From NCBI GenBank assembly GCA_947044365.1, contig OX345636.1, forward strand, positions 3,182,001 through 3,246,000: 64,000 nt of DNA. The letters are read 5' to 3'. The stretch's first letter is position 1; every line of letters starts with the position of its first letter. Positions 1 through 12,310 of the stretch are shown one piece after another. Both the position numbers and the translations under genes were made by a program. Origin of the DNA: Petrosia ficiformis (taxonomy: Eukaryota > Porifera > Demospongiae > Haplosclerida > Petrosiidae). The notes under the pieces are model-generated. The model saw only the letters and a program-made list of their open reading frames with translations, did no database searches and was not told the DNA's origin.

Positions 1-2277
1 TATATATTGGCTAATAATTATAAAGGTCTCAATTAAAAAAAAAAGACGCAATCTCAAACACTAGGAGTATCAACCTAACTTGTGGTATGTTTAATGCATC
101 ATAAAGAATGTGATAATGTAATTATTACTTCATGAATCTCCACAAGAAATAATGTAAGTTCTCTCTAGCATCCATAGAAGTAGTTGTGTATTATATCCTC
201 ATAAAATTAACACAAAAGTATGATTACATGTAACAGTTTTGTACCATACAACTACACACTTCTTATACTCTACGAGACTATTACATTATTTCATTACTCC
301 TTATATCAAGTGTAACGGCTGGATATTCATTATTAAATAATTATTATTATTTATAGATTATAATAATATCCATCCTAAATCTTTTAGCTATCAATACCTC
401 CATATTGGAAATGCATTTAGTATTGTGTATAATTATACTGGTCTAGTTAGGAACATGTAGAATGAATAACACATTGTGTTGTGATGATAACTATGAGCTA
501 ATTACTAAGTGTTGGTAACTTTATAGATTAAATGAGTTGCACGTCACCAGTTATTTGGTAGAAGGTTAATATTTGAATCATGTACAATGTATTATGAATC
601 ATACTGTATTATCAAGTATGATATATTTCATTTTGTGTTAATTTCACACGGATATACATATATTATATATATATATATATATATAAATATATATATGTAC
701 AACTGCTACTATTGAGTTTGTGAATAGAAAGTAACCCATGACTTTTGTTTAATTGGCTACAATCATTCTCTAAATGTCAGACATTACTTTATGAGAAAGC
801 ATTGAACATTAAATATTTAATTAAGTTCTGTTTTTCTTTTATGTAAACTTACTCTTCATATTAGCCCTTGGCTATTAAGTATTTATGATATATAAAAAAT
901 AAAAAAAATAAAAAAATAAAATAAAATAAAAAATAAAAAAAATTAAAATAATTATACTGGGTGTCATACATTCCACAGTGTTGAGTAAATGCTAAATGTG
1001 CAATTCATTTAGCCACTAAAGAGTTCTAAAATAACCATCTATATTTACACACCAAGGCTGTAAAAACTGAATAGTTGTTTTAATAGCACATTTATTGGTT
1101 ATGAGTCTATATTTCTACATAAGCATTTCAATAATTAAAAACTAATACCATGTTTCTAAGGGAAATAGTATTTCTCTTTCCTAATTGAAAATATTTCCAC
1201 TAGGAAATAAAGTTATTAGCTTCCTAGTTGATCCTGTTTGCATCTGTAGACAGCCACAACCAACATTATGTTACTATTATAGATTATGAACGTAATGAAG
1301 GAAAGACAAATGTTTTCCTCTTTTAGTCTTATTCATAGAATGTAGTGTTTATTTTCAATGTGAGGTGAGATCAGGAAAGCATGAGCAAGATAGCTTCTAT
1401 CACATACTTAACAAAAGAATACATGTAACCAATGGGTTTTGAAATAAATCAGTGTAGTGTATATAATGTGAAAATAATTATATATGTCTCTAATGAAGAA
1501 TCTAGTGTGTCCAATATATCACTAAGTACATGTATACTGAATGATTAAAGGGTTGTCATTGAAAACAGTGATAATGACTATACAGAAGAACCTAATAATA
1601 ATTATGCACTTTTTGTTCTACACTTGACTTTTTAATTACATTATTATTAACTGTCTGACTGTCTGTTACTATTTTTAGAATCCATGTGTATACACCTTCG
1701 CTAAGTATTAAATATGGCTTCTAGAAAACGAACAGCTACTATATACTACATTAACTAAGCTTCCTGTATAACAGAGAAAAGAATTGAGTGCTATTCTGGC
1801 TCGTGTAGACTGCGAAGATGTTCCTAGTGAAGCCATTGACAAAGTAGAAGGAAGCCTTCACTGCAATCACTTCAATGATGTCAAACACTCTTGAATAGGA
1901 CTAAACAGTTATTTCTTGGCTTCCCCAAAGAATGCTATCACTTTCCTGATAGTAGGTGACTCCATTTCTGCCTGCAGACGTGTTCCTTTACTAGCTAACC
2001 TTGGAGATCATTGAGGTGTAGACGCCATATTTATAACAAAGGTCTATACACAGAGGTTCTTTTAAAATAGTAACATATGATCAATTTAATGACATGTGTG
2101 GTTGTTTACCGCTCCTACTCTTATGCTTTCTGGTTGATGTCATTATGGGCTCCTGATATAATTACAGGTATATTCTTTTCATTATAATAAAAATTACTAT
2201 AATAAAAATTACCTAATAATGGCATCCCTTTTAGGCGCGTGTAAATATTGTGACTGCCATATACTGATTAGTTGTTT
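1..2277. other. Non-coding AT-rich stretch with microsatellites
   Basis: No convincing gene is seen. There is a (TA)n run near 660-695 and an A-rich simple stretch at 893-950. A possible exon scrap at about 1775-1896 follows an AG and stays open for about 40 codons (it begins RKELSAILARVDCEDVP) before a stop. It has no recognised family, and neither a start exon nor a second exon could be linked to it, so it is only noted here. Confidence 0.6.
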
Positions 2278-2600
2278 CAAGGTGGTACTAGGGAGTGGGC
2301 AGATGCGGAACCTTATATCATCTGATGACTTCCTGAAAGTAAGCGTAAATCTCCATTTTTCCAATCGCAATAAGTACAAAACAACAAAAGCCACGCCCAC
2401 TAAACATGGCGTGCACCAAGTACAATGCATTTTGAGAAAACAAATAGAGCCGTTTTATGAAAATTCATTTTACTTTTAAAGTTACAAGAGGCTGAAAAAA
2501 GCTGAATTCTGTAGCTTTTGAGTGAAACCATAAAATTTACCTTTCTTGGCACTATCTTTTTCATTTTCAGAGCAACTACAGTTACCCTGCCAAAGTTTAA
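2278..2600 (+). repeat. Interspersed repeat R2, copy 1
   Basis: The block starts with the motif ggtggtactagggagtgggc and ends near agcaactacagttaccctgc. A second, longer copy lies at 36930-37335 and a partial one at 37533-37735, all in the same orientation. Shared internal stretches include gccacgcccac and caagtacaatgcattttgag. Short open frames inside it are chance. It is probably a non-autonomous transposon, but I did not find clear terminal repeats or a target duplication. Confidence 0.7.
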
Positions 2601-2704
2601 TCACAGGTACTTACACTGTGGCAAACAAACGTCTGCATTTTGTAATGATCATTAAGAATAAAATTGACGTACATGTATCCTTATAGCTAGTCATTAGTTA
2701 TTAG

Positions 2705-3001
2705 TAGGGCTGATGATTAATCGATTAATCGATTAATCAATCGATTGATATCGAAAATTCTTCTGATTATGACTACAAGTCTTATATTGATTATGTTAAT
2801 TATTCTAAAAGAAATACTTTTCAAGCATGCAACAGCAAATAATGTACAATATGGAAGTGACATTTTTGATCATCAAATGGGTGGAGTTTCATGCATTAAC
2901 TGCTTAATTGGCCTAATTACTTCCACTGATTTTAATCGATTATCAATCGATTTGAAGTTAGTGATAATCGATTTCAGAATCTCAGCTGACACCCAGCCCT
3001 A
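2705..3001. mobile_element. hAT-type MITE, 297 bp, with exact 8-bp TSD
   Basis: The element starts TAGGGCTG and ends CAGCCCTA. It is flanked on both sides by gttattag (2697-2704 and 3002-3009), an exact 8-bp duplication as hAT transposases make. Its ends are rich in ATCGATTAAT motifs. A same-length relative, inverted, lies at 23561-23857. It has no transposase; the 85-codon open frame inside it is a chance frame. Confidence 0.88.
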
Positions 3002-3009
3002 GTTATTAG

Positions 3010-3485
3010 TATTAATAGAAGAAGTTATCATTTAGAACCTGGAGAGAGCACTTCAGCAAGTTAGTTTCACTGTTGAAAATGCAAACTGTAACTATGCAGA
3101 GTAACCTGTTTACTCTTGAATATGGAGTTTGAGCTACTACCCGAGTAAAGATAACTCCAGGGTAGTAACAATACTGGAGTAATTACATTATTATTAACAA
3201 AATACATCAATAATTGATTTTGCATAATAGTGTGATTAAAATTCTAACTTCAATATAAATGCAACTGTTAACTTTTAATGCAACTGTTAATGTTTAACCC
3301 AACCAGTCCAGTATAGCATCGTGATTATAATTATACATGTAGGAGCCAAAATGAAGACTTGATAGTGTTAGTGACTGATAACATTTGAAGACACCATTAC
3401 TTTATTGTCAATTATAATAGAAATTTTAAATGAAACCTTGTTATCATGATTCAAAATTAATAATACACTTAATTATTTTGTCTTA
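3010..3485. other. Non-coding spacer
   Basis: AT-rich sequence between the MITE and the 3' end of the CACTA relic. The only internal structure is a short direct repeat (gcaactgttaa twice near 3260-3290). No gene or RNA was recognised. Confidence 0.5.
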
Positions 3486-5617
3486 CTACATTAAATGAAA
3501 TTTGGGTACAACACAAAACTCATTAGAAAATGAAGGTATTTTATGTGCATGTAGAGGTAAATGTGATAAAAATTCTTCTAGTGCAACAAGCTGATGAGTC
3601 TGCGTAGTCCTTATGATGTATGATGCATAATGCTTGTTAAAGTACAATGTCTCGAACAGTTTTACGTACAGGTAGACATGAATTGAATCAACGACATAAA
3701 CTTCCTCAACTCCCCCAAATACAGGATCATCTTCCAACATTGACTCAGAAGGTTTGATAGCCATGACACTCCCCTTCTTGTAAGTCAAACCTCTTACAGT
3801 GACCCACTTTGGGCTGAGTAAAATACAGACAAAATTTAATTATGAATGTATGTACATGTAAGCAGCATGACACATCATATGCATTGTATACATTAATGTA
3901 CACAGTATTATTTTAGACATACATATGTACATATAGCCTATAGCCTATATATGATAACAGACACAACATATATACACATTGTTTAATGTACATGTCATAC
4001 CAGTATATCTTATTTCCTTGCAAGTTATATTAATCAGGTAGTCTAAATCAGATGTAGTGACATCAATACCTACAGGATTAGAATCATTGATCATTACTTT
4101 TTCTACTTCTATGATACTGAAATTATCCTTTCCCACTTCCACAATATTGAGATCCTCTGAACTCTCCAAACAAAGGTAACACTGTAAAAACTGGTGTCTC
4201 ATTGCCAGGGTATACGGCAGGTTGATAAAATTTCCAACTGCATCTGTTAGACACTTGAAATATTTGTGTTTGGCCATGAATACTCATTGTCCAGAAATGA
4301 ACAAGTGGTCCATACCTATAACAAAATGTAGATATCAACAGCTACATTTAGATTGCATAGAAGTATTGTTCTCACTGATGAATAAGTCTTGGTGTGTGAA
4401 TCAGGTAGTGTTGCTTTGGAATGACTGTCTGATTAGGGTACAAACTCACAAAAGTTTGGTGGAGTTCCATCGTGTCCTGCAGTATGGCCAGATCATCTTC
4501 TGTGAGCTTTGGTGCAAACAGGTACTGCATGATGTTCAGAAGAAGGGTGACGCACATCTAGTGTTCATCATCCTCCGGAATCATTTCTCCAATCATTAAT
4601 GGAAGGTAGCGTCCAAGCAACCAGGTTTGAGATGCTTGAAAATAAGAATAAAACCAAGGATTGAAGTAGAATCTATTATATTATCAGAGAGTACGGTAGT
4701 ACTCTCTATGTAGGGATGGCCCGAAAAAAAATGGCTGCCCATACATTTCAATTGGAAGTGATGAGCTGAAATCTCTGCTGATATAAACAGATGGAACTTG
4801 TAAACTACATTACGTTTCATAACAAGTGATTTCATGATATTATATAGGAAACAACAAAATTTGGTATCTAAGAAGTTCTTGGATACCGAATTCCTGTACA
4901 AAATGGCGGAATAGCAACTGTTTGAAGGTAAGAGTTAGAAATGAATGGTAGAATACACACACACGCACACACACACACACCATTCTGTTTCAGGGTGTTG
5001 TCATCTCCACTAATGGTAGCATTTGAAATGATGGTTGGCCAGTTTCTTACTTCAGTGTATCCGAATTGGAAATTTGTAATCATATGATAAAGGTCAGCGA
5101 GTGGAAAGTACTTTTCTTGACGTATGCACCTCTCCAACATAAGTTTTGACTCATACACTAAGGCTCCCTCTAAAATATCATGCTTTATATCTGGAAGGAG
5201 GCCACCAGAGGAAACATGAAAGAAGTTAAGTTCATTGAGAATTGAGGCTGAGTTGATCCCATACTCCTTTGATAATGCTGAATTACCTTCAATTTCAGAA
5301 CACTGGCAATCATGATCTGCAGGTGTTCGAAGAACACACTGGTCTTCATGGGCCTAAATAATGACAAGTAGAACATTGTGTAACAACAGATCAGTATGAG
5401 CAGGTGACAGACTGACAGTTTGTATACATACCTTTGTGTTAATCTGATGCATAGTTATTAGACAATGTCGGCAGAATCTGTATGCTGAAGCTCCCTCTTT
5501 GAATCCTCCAACACTACAACTAGTAGGGTTGTCAGCAGACACAACTGTAATTGTGCCATGTATTAGGGTTGTCCCTACAATGGCGTTTCCACGACAGAGA
5601 ACAAGTTCATGTCCCAT
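3486..5617 (-). pseudogene. CACTA/EnSpm-type (tnp2-like) transposase relic
   Basis: Several exon-like blocks on the minus strand together match the tnp2-like transposase plus DUF4218 layout of animal CACTA elements. 5617-5431 carries SADN, GGFKEG and RFCRHC. A GT intron follows, then about 5355-4985 carries a second block with LLPDIKHDILEG and FGYTEVRN. 4640-4370 carries LPLMIGE and PKQHYLIH. 4280-3945 carries KHKYFK and LAMRHQ, and 3788-3486 the C-terminal block with FNKHY and LPLHAH. Breaks: a TAG just after EDDEH (about 4556) where the family has a Trp, a frame change near 4275 and a (CA)n-rich intron at 4960-4980. The N-terminal part is not found. It is a dead relic, and the family call rests on motif order. 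Confidence 0.8.
4695..4800 (-). repeat. ~95-bp block shared near three CACTA-type regions, copy 1
   Basis: On the minus strand the block starts agatttcagctcatcactt after an AG acceptor-like site and ends at a gtactctctatg-like stretch. Similar blocks lie at 25796-25890 and 36441-36525 (plus). All three can be read as an EISAHHFQLKCM-like peptide. It may be a CACTA exon or a terminal segment; I cannot decide which. Confidence 0.55.
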
Positions 5618-5639
5618 TTCCTATAAGCAAATTACGAAT

Positions 5640-5879
5640 AATTTTAAGGGTGTCAGTAGTACATATGGAAATACACAAATGTACATGTATGTGTATTTGT
5701 CAAGGATTGGAAGGTGTATATTAGTTTATGTTGGATGTATATATGTTTTAAAAATCATTTATTGTTTCTGTCTCATTAACTTGTGATACCATACTTTGTC
5801 ACATCTTTCCTTAGTTTCTGGAAGGTTCTGGTTTTTTCTTTAATTTAGATAGGTCATGTCTAGAATGATTTTTTTTGTT
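5640..5879. other. Spacer between CACTA relic and satellite
   Basis: AT-rich, no recognised gene. It may include the unrecognised 5' part of the CACTA element. Confidence 0.4.
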
Positions 5880-6452
5880 CTGTATAAATAACAGCTATAA
5901 TAATATCCTATAAACTACGCCATAAACATATTATAAACTATCTTGTTTATATTTTAGTTACACACTATATCTATAAGAATATCCCATAAACTACTCACTA
6001 TAGCTATAAGAATATCCTATAAAATACACCCTATAGCTATTATAAACTTTCAAGTTTATATTTTAGCTACACACTATAGTTATAATAATATCTTATAAAC
6101 TACACCCTATAGCTATTATAAACTATCAAGTTTATATTTTAGTTACACACTATATCTATAAGAATATCCCATAAACTACTCACTATAGCTATGAGAATAT
6201 CCTATAAAATACACACTATAGCTATTATAAACTTTCAAGTTTATATTTTAGCTACACACTATAGTTATAATAATATCCTATAAACTACACCCTATAGCTA
6301 TAATAAACTATCAAGTTTATATTTTAGTTATACACTATAGCTATACTAATATCCTATAAACTACACCCTATAGCTATTATAAACTATCAAGTTTATATTT
6401 TAGTTACACTATTTCTATATAACATCTTATAAACTACACACTACAGTTATAA

Positions 6453-7494
6453 GGAAGCACCTTTGGTGCGTTGCCTCGCCGCTGTAGCTTCAGGATAGGT
6501 TGCAATTGCAACAATTAAATAAATGAGATGCAAGAGAAAGTAACAAGCTTAAATTTGAATTTGTTGTTTATATAAAGTTGAAAGTTGGTTGAGAAAGTTT
6601 TTTGTGGCTAGACTGGCTAAGATTATTTCTGATAAATATAAAAACACATGGAAAATGACTAAGAATGATTCTCCATCAGCTATACTGCTTTGAACTAGTA
6701 TGATAACTATCAAATTACATAATATACTCTTCCATATTCATTACCTCATTCTGATTCATTACCAAAATATCTATATATGCCACAACTGTCAGTTACTAAA
6801 GATAATTATCCTATAATGAATTGTACATTGTTACAATGAGCAAAAGCATTGAACTTACAGTTCAAATGTATGTAATTTGAAAGTCCAACAAAAGTTGAAT
6901 AATAGCGACCAGTTCAGAAAGGAAGGTATTGCTCTAAACTGACCTCCACATTTGATCTCACATGATTACATTGGGTGTGGCTGAGGGTGTGGGTTATTGG
7001 CATAAACTGGAGAGATGTCTGTAACTTGCTAAAACAAATCTCTTTTCAATACGATTTTGATAAACTTCTTTCTCTACTCTATCAAGTCTTTAAATCGATA
7101 CTTAAAGCATCTGGCTAGGATCTGTTGTGATTTTAGCATTTTCCATTCTAAGTAACTTTTCATACAGTTTACTTCGTTATAAAAACAACAGAGAAATAGA
7201 AGACCATGTTTTTGAACAGATCTGAATGTTTTGCAGCTGTGGGAGGTATGCGTTTGAAGTTATAACCGTTCAAAGTAAAAAAAAGTTGGGAATGAATGAA
7301 TAACTTGCTAAAACAATGTCTGTGGCAAATTTCTTTTCAATACGATTTTGAGAAACTTCTTTCTCTACTCTATCAAGTCTTTACATCGATGCTTAAATTA
7401 AAAAAGTTGGGACAGACAGACAGACAGACAGAATGAATGACAGAATGACAACCAAAGTACTGAAGACTCGCCAACGCGTAGGCGCGGCGAGCCC
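6453..7494. mobile_element. ~1.04-kb insertion inside the satellite
   Basis: The satellite stops at aggaagcacctttggtgcg (6453) and resumes right after gtaggcgcggcgagccc. The ends are GC-rich (gcctcgccgc at the left, gcgcggcgagcc at the right) and partly inverted. The right end carries a (GACA)n run at 7413-7432. Inside, a ~90-bp stretch containing caatacgattttga occurs twice (7021-7110 and 7303-7393). No protein is encoded, so it is probably a non-autonomous element. Confidence 0.6.
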
Positions 7495-8156
7495 AATAAT
7501 ATCCTATAAACTACACCCTATAGCTATTATAAACTATCAAGTTTATATTTTAGTTACACTCTATATCTATAATAACATCTTATAAACTACACACTACAGT
7601 TATAATAATATCCTATAAACTACACACTATAGCTATAATGAACTATCAAGTTTATATTTTAGTTACACTCTATATCTATAATAACATCTTATAAACTACA
7701 CAATACAGTTATAATAATATCCTATAAACTACACCCTATAGCTATAATAAACTATCAAGTTTATATTTTAGTTACACACTATAGTTATAATAATATCCTA
7801 TAAACTACACCCTATAGCTATTATAAACTATCAAGTTTATATTTTAGTTATACACTATAGTTATAATAATATCCTATAAACTACACCGTATAGCTATTAT
7901 AAACTATCAAGTTTATATTTTAGTTACACACTATAGCTATAATATCTAATAAACTACACCCTATAGCTATAATAAACTATCAAGTTTATATTTTAGTTAC
8001 ACACTACAGCTATGTATACTAATATCCTATAAACTACACCCTATAGCTATAATAAACTATCAAGTTTATATTTTAGTTATACTATTTCTATATAACATCT
8101 TATAAACTACACACTACAGTTATAATATCCTATAAACTACAGCCTATAGCTATAAT

Positions 8157-8455
8157 ATATATCCCGATATGGCAAAACATCAAAGTAAACCACAGGTTTA
8201 TATATCAGATATAACATCCTGTGGTCAGATATAGCACCCTATGGTCAGATATAAAACCTGCCGTCGAAACAGACTACAAGCAAACAACGCTTACCTTCTC
8301 CAAAGTGCCGACAAAAAGGTAAGAGAAGCATCAGACATCAAGAAAGGTTTTGTCTTTCGTGAAATACATTGCTTATAACACGCCTACTCGTGCTGTGTCA
8401 GAATTATAATCACCTCGCCCTCGGGCCTACGGCACTTGTAGGGTGTTATAACCTT
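8157..8455 (+). repeat. Interspersed repeat R3, copy 1
   Basis: This stretch interrupts the satellite and resembles 23877-24090: both have gaaatacattg-like sequence, then ctcgtgc, then cttataatcacctcg and a cctcgggc-like motif. It has no coding capacity. It is likely another non-autonomous element or its end. Confidence 0.5.
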
Positions 8456-8699
8456 TACAAATAACATCTTATAAACTACACCCTATAGCTATTATAAACT
8501 ATCAAGTTTATATCTTAGTTACACAATATAGCGGTATACACCCTATAATTATCAAGTTTATATTTTAGTTACAGCTATAATAACATCTTATAAAATACAC
8601 ACTACTATAATAATATCCTATAAATTGCACCCTATAGCTACCCCTTCATATGGGTTTTCAATTAAGCCCGTTTGGGGCGTGGTGCGAAAGAAATTTGTA

Positions 8700-8960
8700 G
8701 AAATTTTCTAATTGATTTTATAGTATGAAATCATGGAATATAAAAGTAACTGATATCCACACAGCATGAAGAAGATGTTTATTTAGTTTAATGGAGCCCA
8801 AATATCGAAGCTACATGCCTAACAAAATGCTATAAACAGACGCTGATTGTGGGTGTTGCCACAGACTACTACACTTTCAAACACTCGCCTTGCTGCTTTC
8901 CTGTAGCTAATGAAGCATGTTTTTGGTATCTACAGCTTTCTTCTGTCTAACTACGTCAGT
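8700..8960 (+). repeat. Interspersed repeat R1, copy 1
   Basis: It runs from atagtatgaaatcatggaat to about ttctgtctaactacgtcag. An inverted copy lies at 18110-18366, and a diverged inverted copy at about 9910-10005. A related stretch (aagcgctcgccttactctct) continues at 8990-9080. No coding capacity was recognised. Confidence 0.7.
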
Positions 8961-10592
8961 TAAAAGTCACTGCTATTTAAAATGCAGAAGCTATGCAGGC
9001 GAGTATAGAGGTGGGCGTTGCCAGTGGAAGTACTAAATTTTCAAGCGCTCGCCTTACTCTCTTCCTACTGATAACGAAGCATAAATCTAATATTAATGGG
9101 TTGCTTAAAAGCTCTTCTTTACAGCAAAGTAAGTTAGAATCTTAAGTCTTATAAAATATGAGAGTTATACAGCTGCAAGTAATTAGATTAAATTTCCCAC
9201 TGAAATATTAGCAGGTGCTATAAAGCGCCTTCCGCAATTAAAATTATACTGGGTGTGGTGCTCTAAAGTGCCTTCCGCTAATGAAGAGATCAAGTTTAAG
9301 TTATAATATACACAATAAATTATTAGTAATTTCAAGGTCTAATCAACACTTATACAGAAGTACAAAAGGATACTTGGAGCAATCATCTAGAAACTCTTGT
9401 CAAGCATCTTTCAATATTGACCACATGTTTAGATTGCACAAGTGTGCATGTGCAAACATTAAAGAGGGCATAGCAACGAAACTTCGAAGGGAGAAATTTT
9501 GCTTTGAATGCGAAGCAAAAGAATGAAGGTTCGAAGATTCAACCTTTTTCCCAGCCCTAATATATATATATATATATATATATAATTACATATATGCCAT
9601 AGGTTGGCAGTAAGGGGAGAAGGGTTAGTACATTGCTGTGTACTGGTGACAGCCCTTGTCTGCATTTGGTAGAGCAGAGGGTTACTGTATTCTAGAATTC
9701 TTGTCTGTCAGTGTGTCTTTTGCACAATATTGGGACTTTGATCGAGCTAATGGAGTATCAGCTGGGTCATATTACGCAATCAGACTGATTTAAATGAATC
9801 CATGTTGTACTGTATTGTGGATTGACAAAATTCTCATTCCACAATACAGTAAGTAGTCTTCATAATCGATGCCCTCATTTTCGTTTGTATAGCTTACATG
9901 ATTTCAACAACTCGGTTTCTAACTTGCCTAGTTAGATAGAAGATCTTTCAAGGTAACCATAAATACTAAAATCATGCTTCATAAGTTATAGGAAAACAGT
10001 AAGGCAAATGTTCACAATGCAGCCATTTGAGGTAACACAACTCCCAGCTCCGTCAGGACTTTTGATCAAGTGCATGGCAATTCACACTCCTACCTCTTCA
10101 GTACATATTCTCATTATGGGCTCCAGATATAATTATACAATTGTATGATCTCTCCATTAATCATGGTATGTATTAATGAACTACATTTAACTATAATTAC
10201 TGTGTTTGAAATTTGGATTAAATGTCAATTAACCGGTTAATCAGCAGTTATTGGTAGGCCAATAACTGGTTATTTAAAATTGAGCAGGTGCACAGCACTA
10301 TTTGAAAATGTCATAATGAGTCAAGGAAATGGACTTTTAATGGACTCTTAATGACTTATGACAGAAACATCAGGTAAAGTACCTGTTATGGTTTTCTATC
10401 ATGGAGTATTGTAGTATAGGTTCTAATTATTTGGTGTGTTTAGACAAGATCACTAGTTCTATTTGGCCATGTTTTTTTCCCACCAACTCAATTAGTATCC
10501 AGGATGCACACAATCTAGATACCAAATTTAATGTAATTACAATACAAAATAGCTGAATAGCAAGTAATATTTTGTTTATAACATACAGTTAG
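8961..10592. other. Repeat-rich non-coding stretch
   Basis: It contains R1-related pieces, a local duplication (gcgccttccgc at about 9226 and a diverged copy near 9272), a (TA)n run at 9561-9585 preceded by ttcccagccctaa, which looks like one end of a hAT-type element, and a palindromic stretch near 10220-10270. No gene was recognised. Confidence 0.5.
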
Positions 10593-10711
10593 TTTAATAA
10601 TTTACATGTTACTATTAGTAACATGTAAATTATTAAAGTAACTTTCATCTGATAAGTACGTTAGAATAATAGTAACTTACTATTGTTCTAACGTAGTTAT
10701 CAGATGAAAGT
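10593..10711. repeat. Two adjacent hairpins
   Basis: Hairpin 1 has 21-nt perfect arms (10593-10613 and 10617-10637) with a 3-nt loop. Hairpin 2 follows after 3 nt, with 35-nt arms (10641-10675 and 10677-10711), a 1-nt loop and two mismatches. They could be transposon ends, cruciform-forming DNA or a transcribed RNA hairpin. The sequence alone does not say which. Confidence 0.85.
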
Positions 10712-11548
10712 GGATTAAAGATGACCATCCACATGTTACTGAGGTTATTGAGGGTTTTCCATGCTTACAAGAGCCAGCCATTGTATGTTTTAATATTTGC
10801 TTTAAGTTCTACTGCTTTTTCTATGCTCTGTTGTTGTACGAGTTTACTGATATTACTGGTATTCCAGTTAAAGCCTTTGATTTTAAACTAATAAACACCT
10901 TTAAAAAAATGTAATTTATGCGGAGGTAGAGCCAAGAAGAGAAGTTAAAACAAAAGTATAATTTTGTTGGAGGACCCAACTGATGGTTAGTTTGAGAAAT
11001 AATTATTATATGAGAAAATTTATATTTTTAGCAATTGGTGACTTAAGGTTTACAAATAGCTGCTGTTTGTCCCATTTTTGGTTAGTTGCATTTATTTTTC
11101 TATTTCTTGTGTTATATATAATTATATATTGCTTCTTCATTATATTAGGGTTCGAATTTGGATGTCGGAGAATCTATTGATTCTGTTAGATTTGACGAAC
11201 CATTTATTACTAGTAGCCTTTGCAGAAGAACTCGGAAGTCTGTATGATGATATGTTAGTGGTGGAGAATAATGTCATAAGCATGCCAAAAATAATTGCTG
11301 CTGTGCATTGCCGTTTAACAGCATATCAATATTGTGTATTCCGCCCAAACTAAGAGTATCTGTTTATTACTGGAAAGCATGTATTCTATGAAACTGTCAC
11401 TTAAAATGCCACTACCTGTACAAAGCCTTCTGAACAGTTTATCAAAATTTCAGTCTAACTTTTACATGGATTTCCAAAGCAATTAATTTCGTTATCGGAT
11501 TCTTTCAGTTGTTGTATATACATTATGTACTTTGTCTAATTGCTTTTG
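10712..11548. other. Stretch with no convincing gene
   Basis: AT-rich. An open frame at about 11156-11350 after a possible acceptor (tatattag) reads ENLLILLDL and similar hydrophobic text, but a second frame there is equally open. No family is recognised and no start exon can be joined. Confidence 0.4.
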
Positions 11549-11552
11549 AACC

Positions 11553-11810
11553 TTTTCTACATTGGCTTATTACTTCTGTACTTGTCTTATTATGTTTTGT
11601 ATACCTGAACCTTTCTTTTCTACATTGGTTTATTAGTTCTGTACTTGTCTTATTATGTTTTGTATACCTGAACCGTTCTTTTCTACATTGGTTTATTAGT
11701 TCTGTACTTGTCTTATTATGTTTTGTATACCTGAACCTTTCTTTTCTACATTGGTTTATTAGTTCTGTACTTGTCTTATTATGTTTTGTATACCTGAACC
11801 GTTCTTTCCT
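11553..11810. repeat. 63-bp minisatellite, block 1 (about 4 units)
   Basis: The unit contains ttctacattggtttattag, ttctgtacttgtcttatta and tgttttgtatacctgaacc. Being a multiple of three without stops, it gives a long open frame on each strand (SVLVLLCFVYLN on plus; RFRYTKHNKTSTE on minus). The frames look like a by-product of the repeat length, since there is no start context or splice link. Confidence 0.92.
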
Positions 11811-11811
11811 A

Positions 11812-11833
11812 TAATTGCTTTCCACGGGGTTTA

Positions 11834-11871
<38 letters not shown>

Positions 11872-12000
11872 TTGTGTCACTTGCGCGACTATGCGTTGTA
11901 TACGTAGTTAAGGAAGTTGCGTCATTCCCGGGGGCTCGGTCAATTAATGGGCGTGGCGCGTAAAAGAACGCGCGTTTGAGCTACAGACCAGCCAGGAAGA
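11812..12000 (+). repeat. Terminal-repeat-like block Z, copy 1
   Basis: It starts gctttccacggggtttaat, runs through a (TA)n tract, then gtgtcacttgcgcgactatg, and ends gctacagaccagccagga. Inverted copies lie at 13741-13912 and 14964-15137. The outermost pair (11812 and 15137) could be the terminal inverted repeats of one 3.3-kb element. This copy also splits the 63-bp minisatellite into two blocks. Confidence 0.75.
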
Positions 12001-12310
12001 TTCAGAAAGGATGTAAAACTGCTAATAACTGTTGTATATAGCAGAGAAACAGTATAGATATTATGCAAGAATCTTTAACAAGTAAGTATGATAAGTTGTT
12101 GAGTTTCAGACAAGATGAAGTCATCATTTAGAACCTTGAAGGAGTACCTCAGTCAGTTCATCAGACATCTGTGTATTTAGACTGCAATTAAGCTTACACT
12201 TACGTGTTCAGGCCCCAGGAGTGCACAGAAAGGTAGAGACACTAGTGCCATCAGCAATGCTTAATACATAGTCATCACAAAGCAAATATAGGGATGTTTT
12301 TTTCTCTATA
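12001..12310. other. Spacer between block Z and minisatellite block 2
   Basis: Non-coding and moderately AT-rich. It contains no recognised gene or repeat and separates the two minisatellite blocks. Confidence 0.4.

Larger units (their letters stand above)
5880..8645. repeat. AT-rich satellite, ~77-bp unit, interrupted
   Basis: Many copies of a unit built from atcctataaactacaccct, atagctattataaactatc and aagtttatattttagttac. The array is split by unrelated DNA at 6453-7494 and again at about 8157-8455. Units vary by point changes and small indels. No gene is present. Confidence 0.9.

Noticed and set aside
11509..11814. 101- and 140-codon hydrophobic frames that look like membrane proteins
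   Set aside because: They are the 63-bp minisatellite read in frame; the opposite strand is equally open and there is no gene context.
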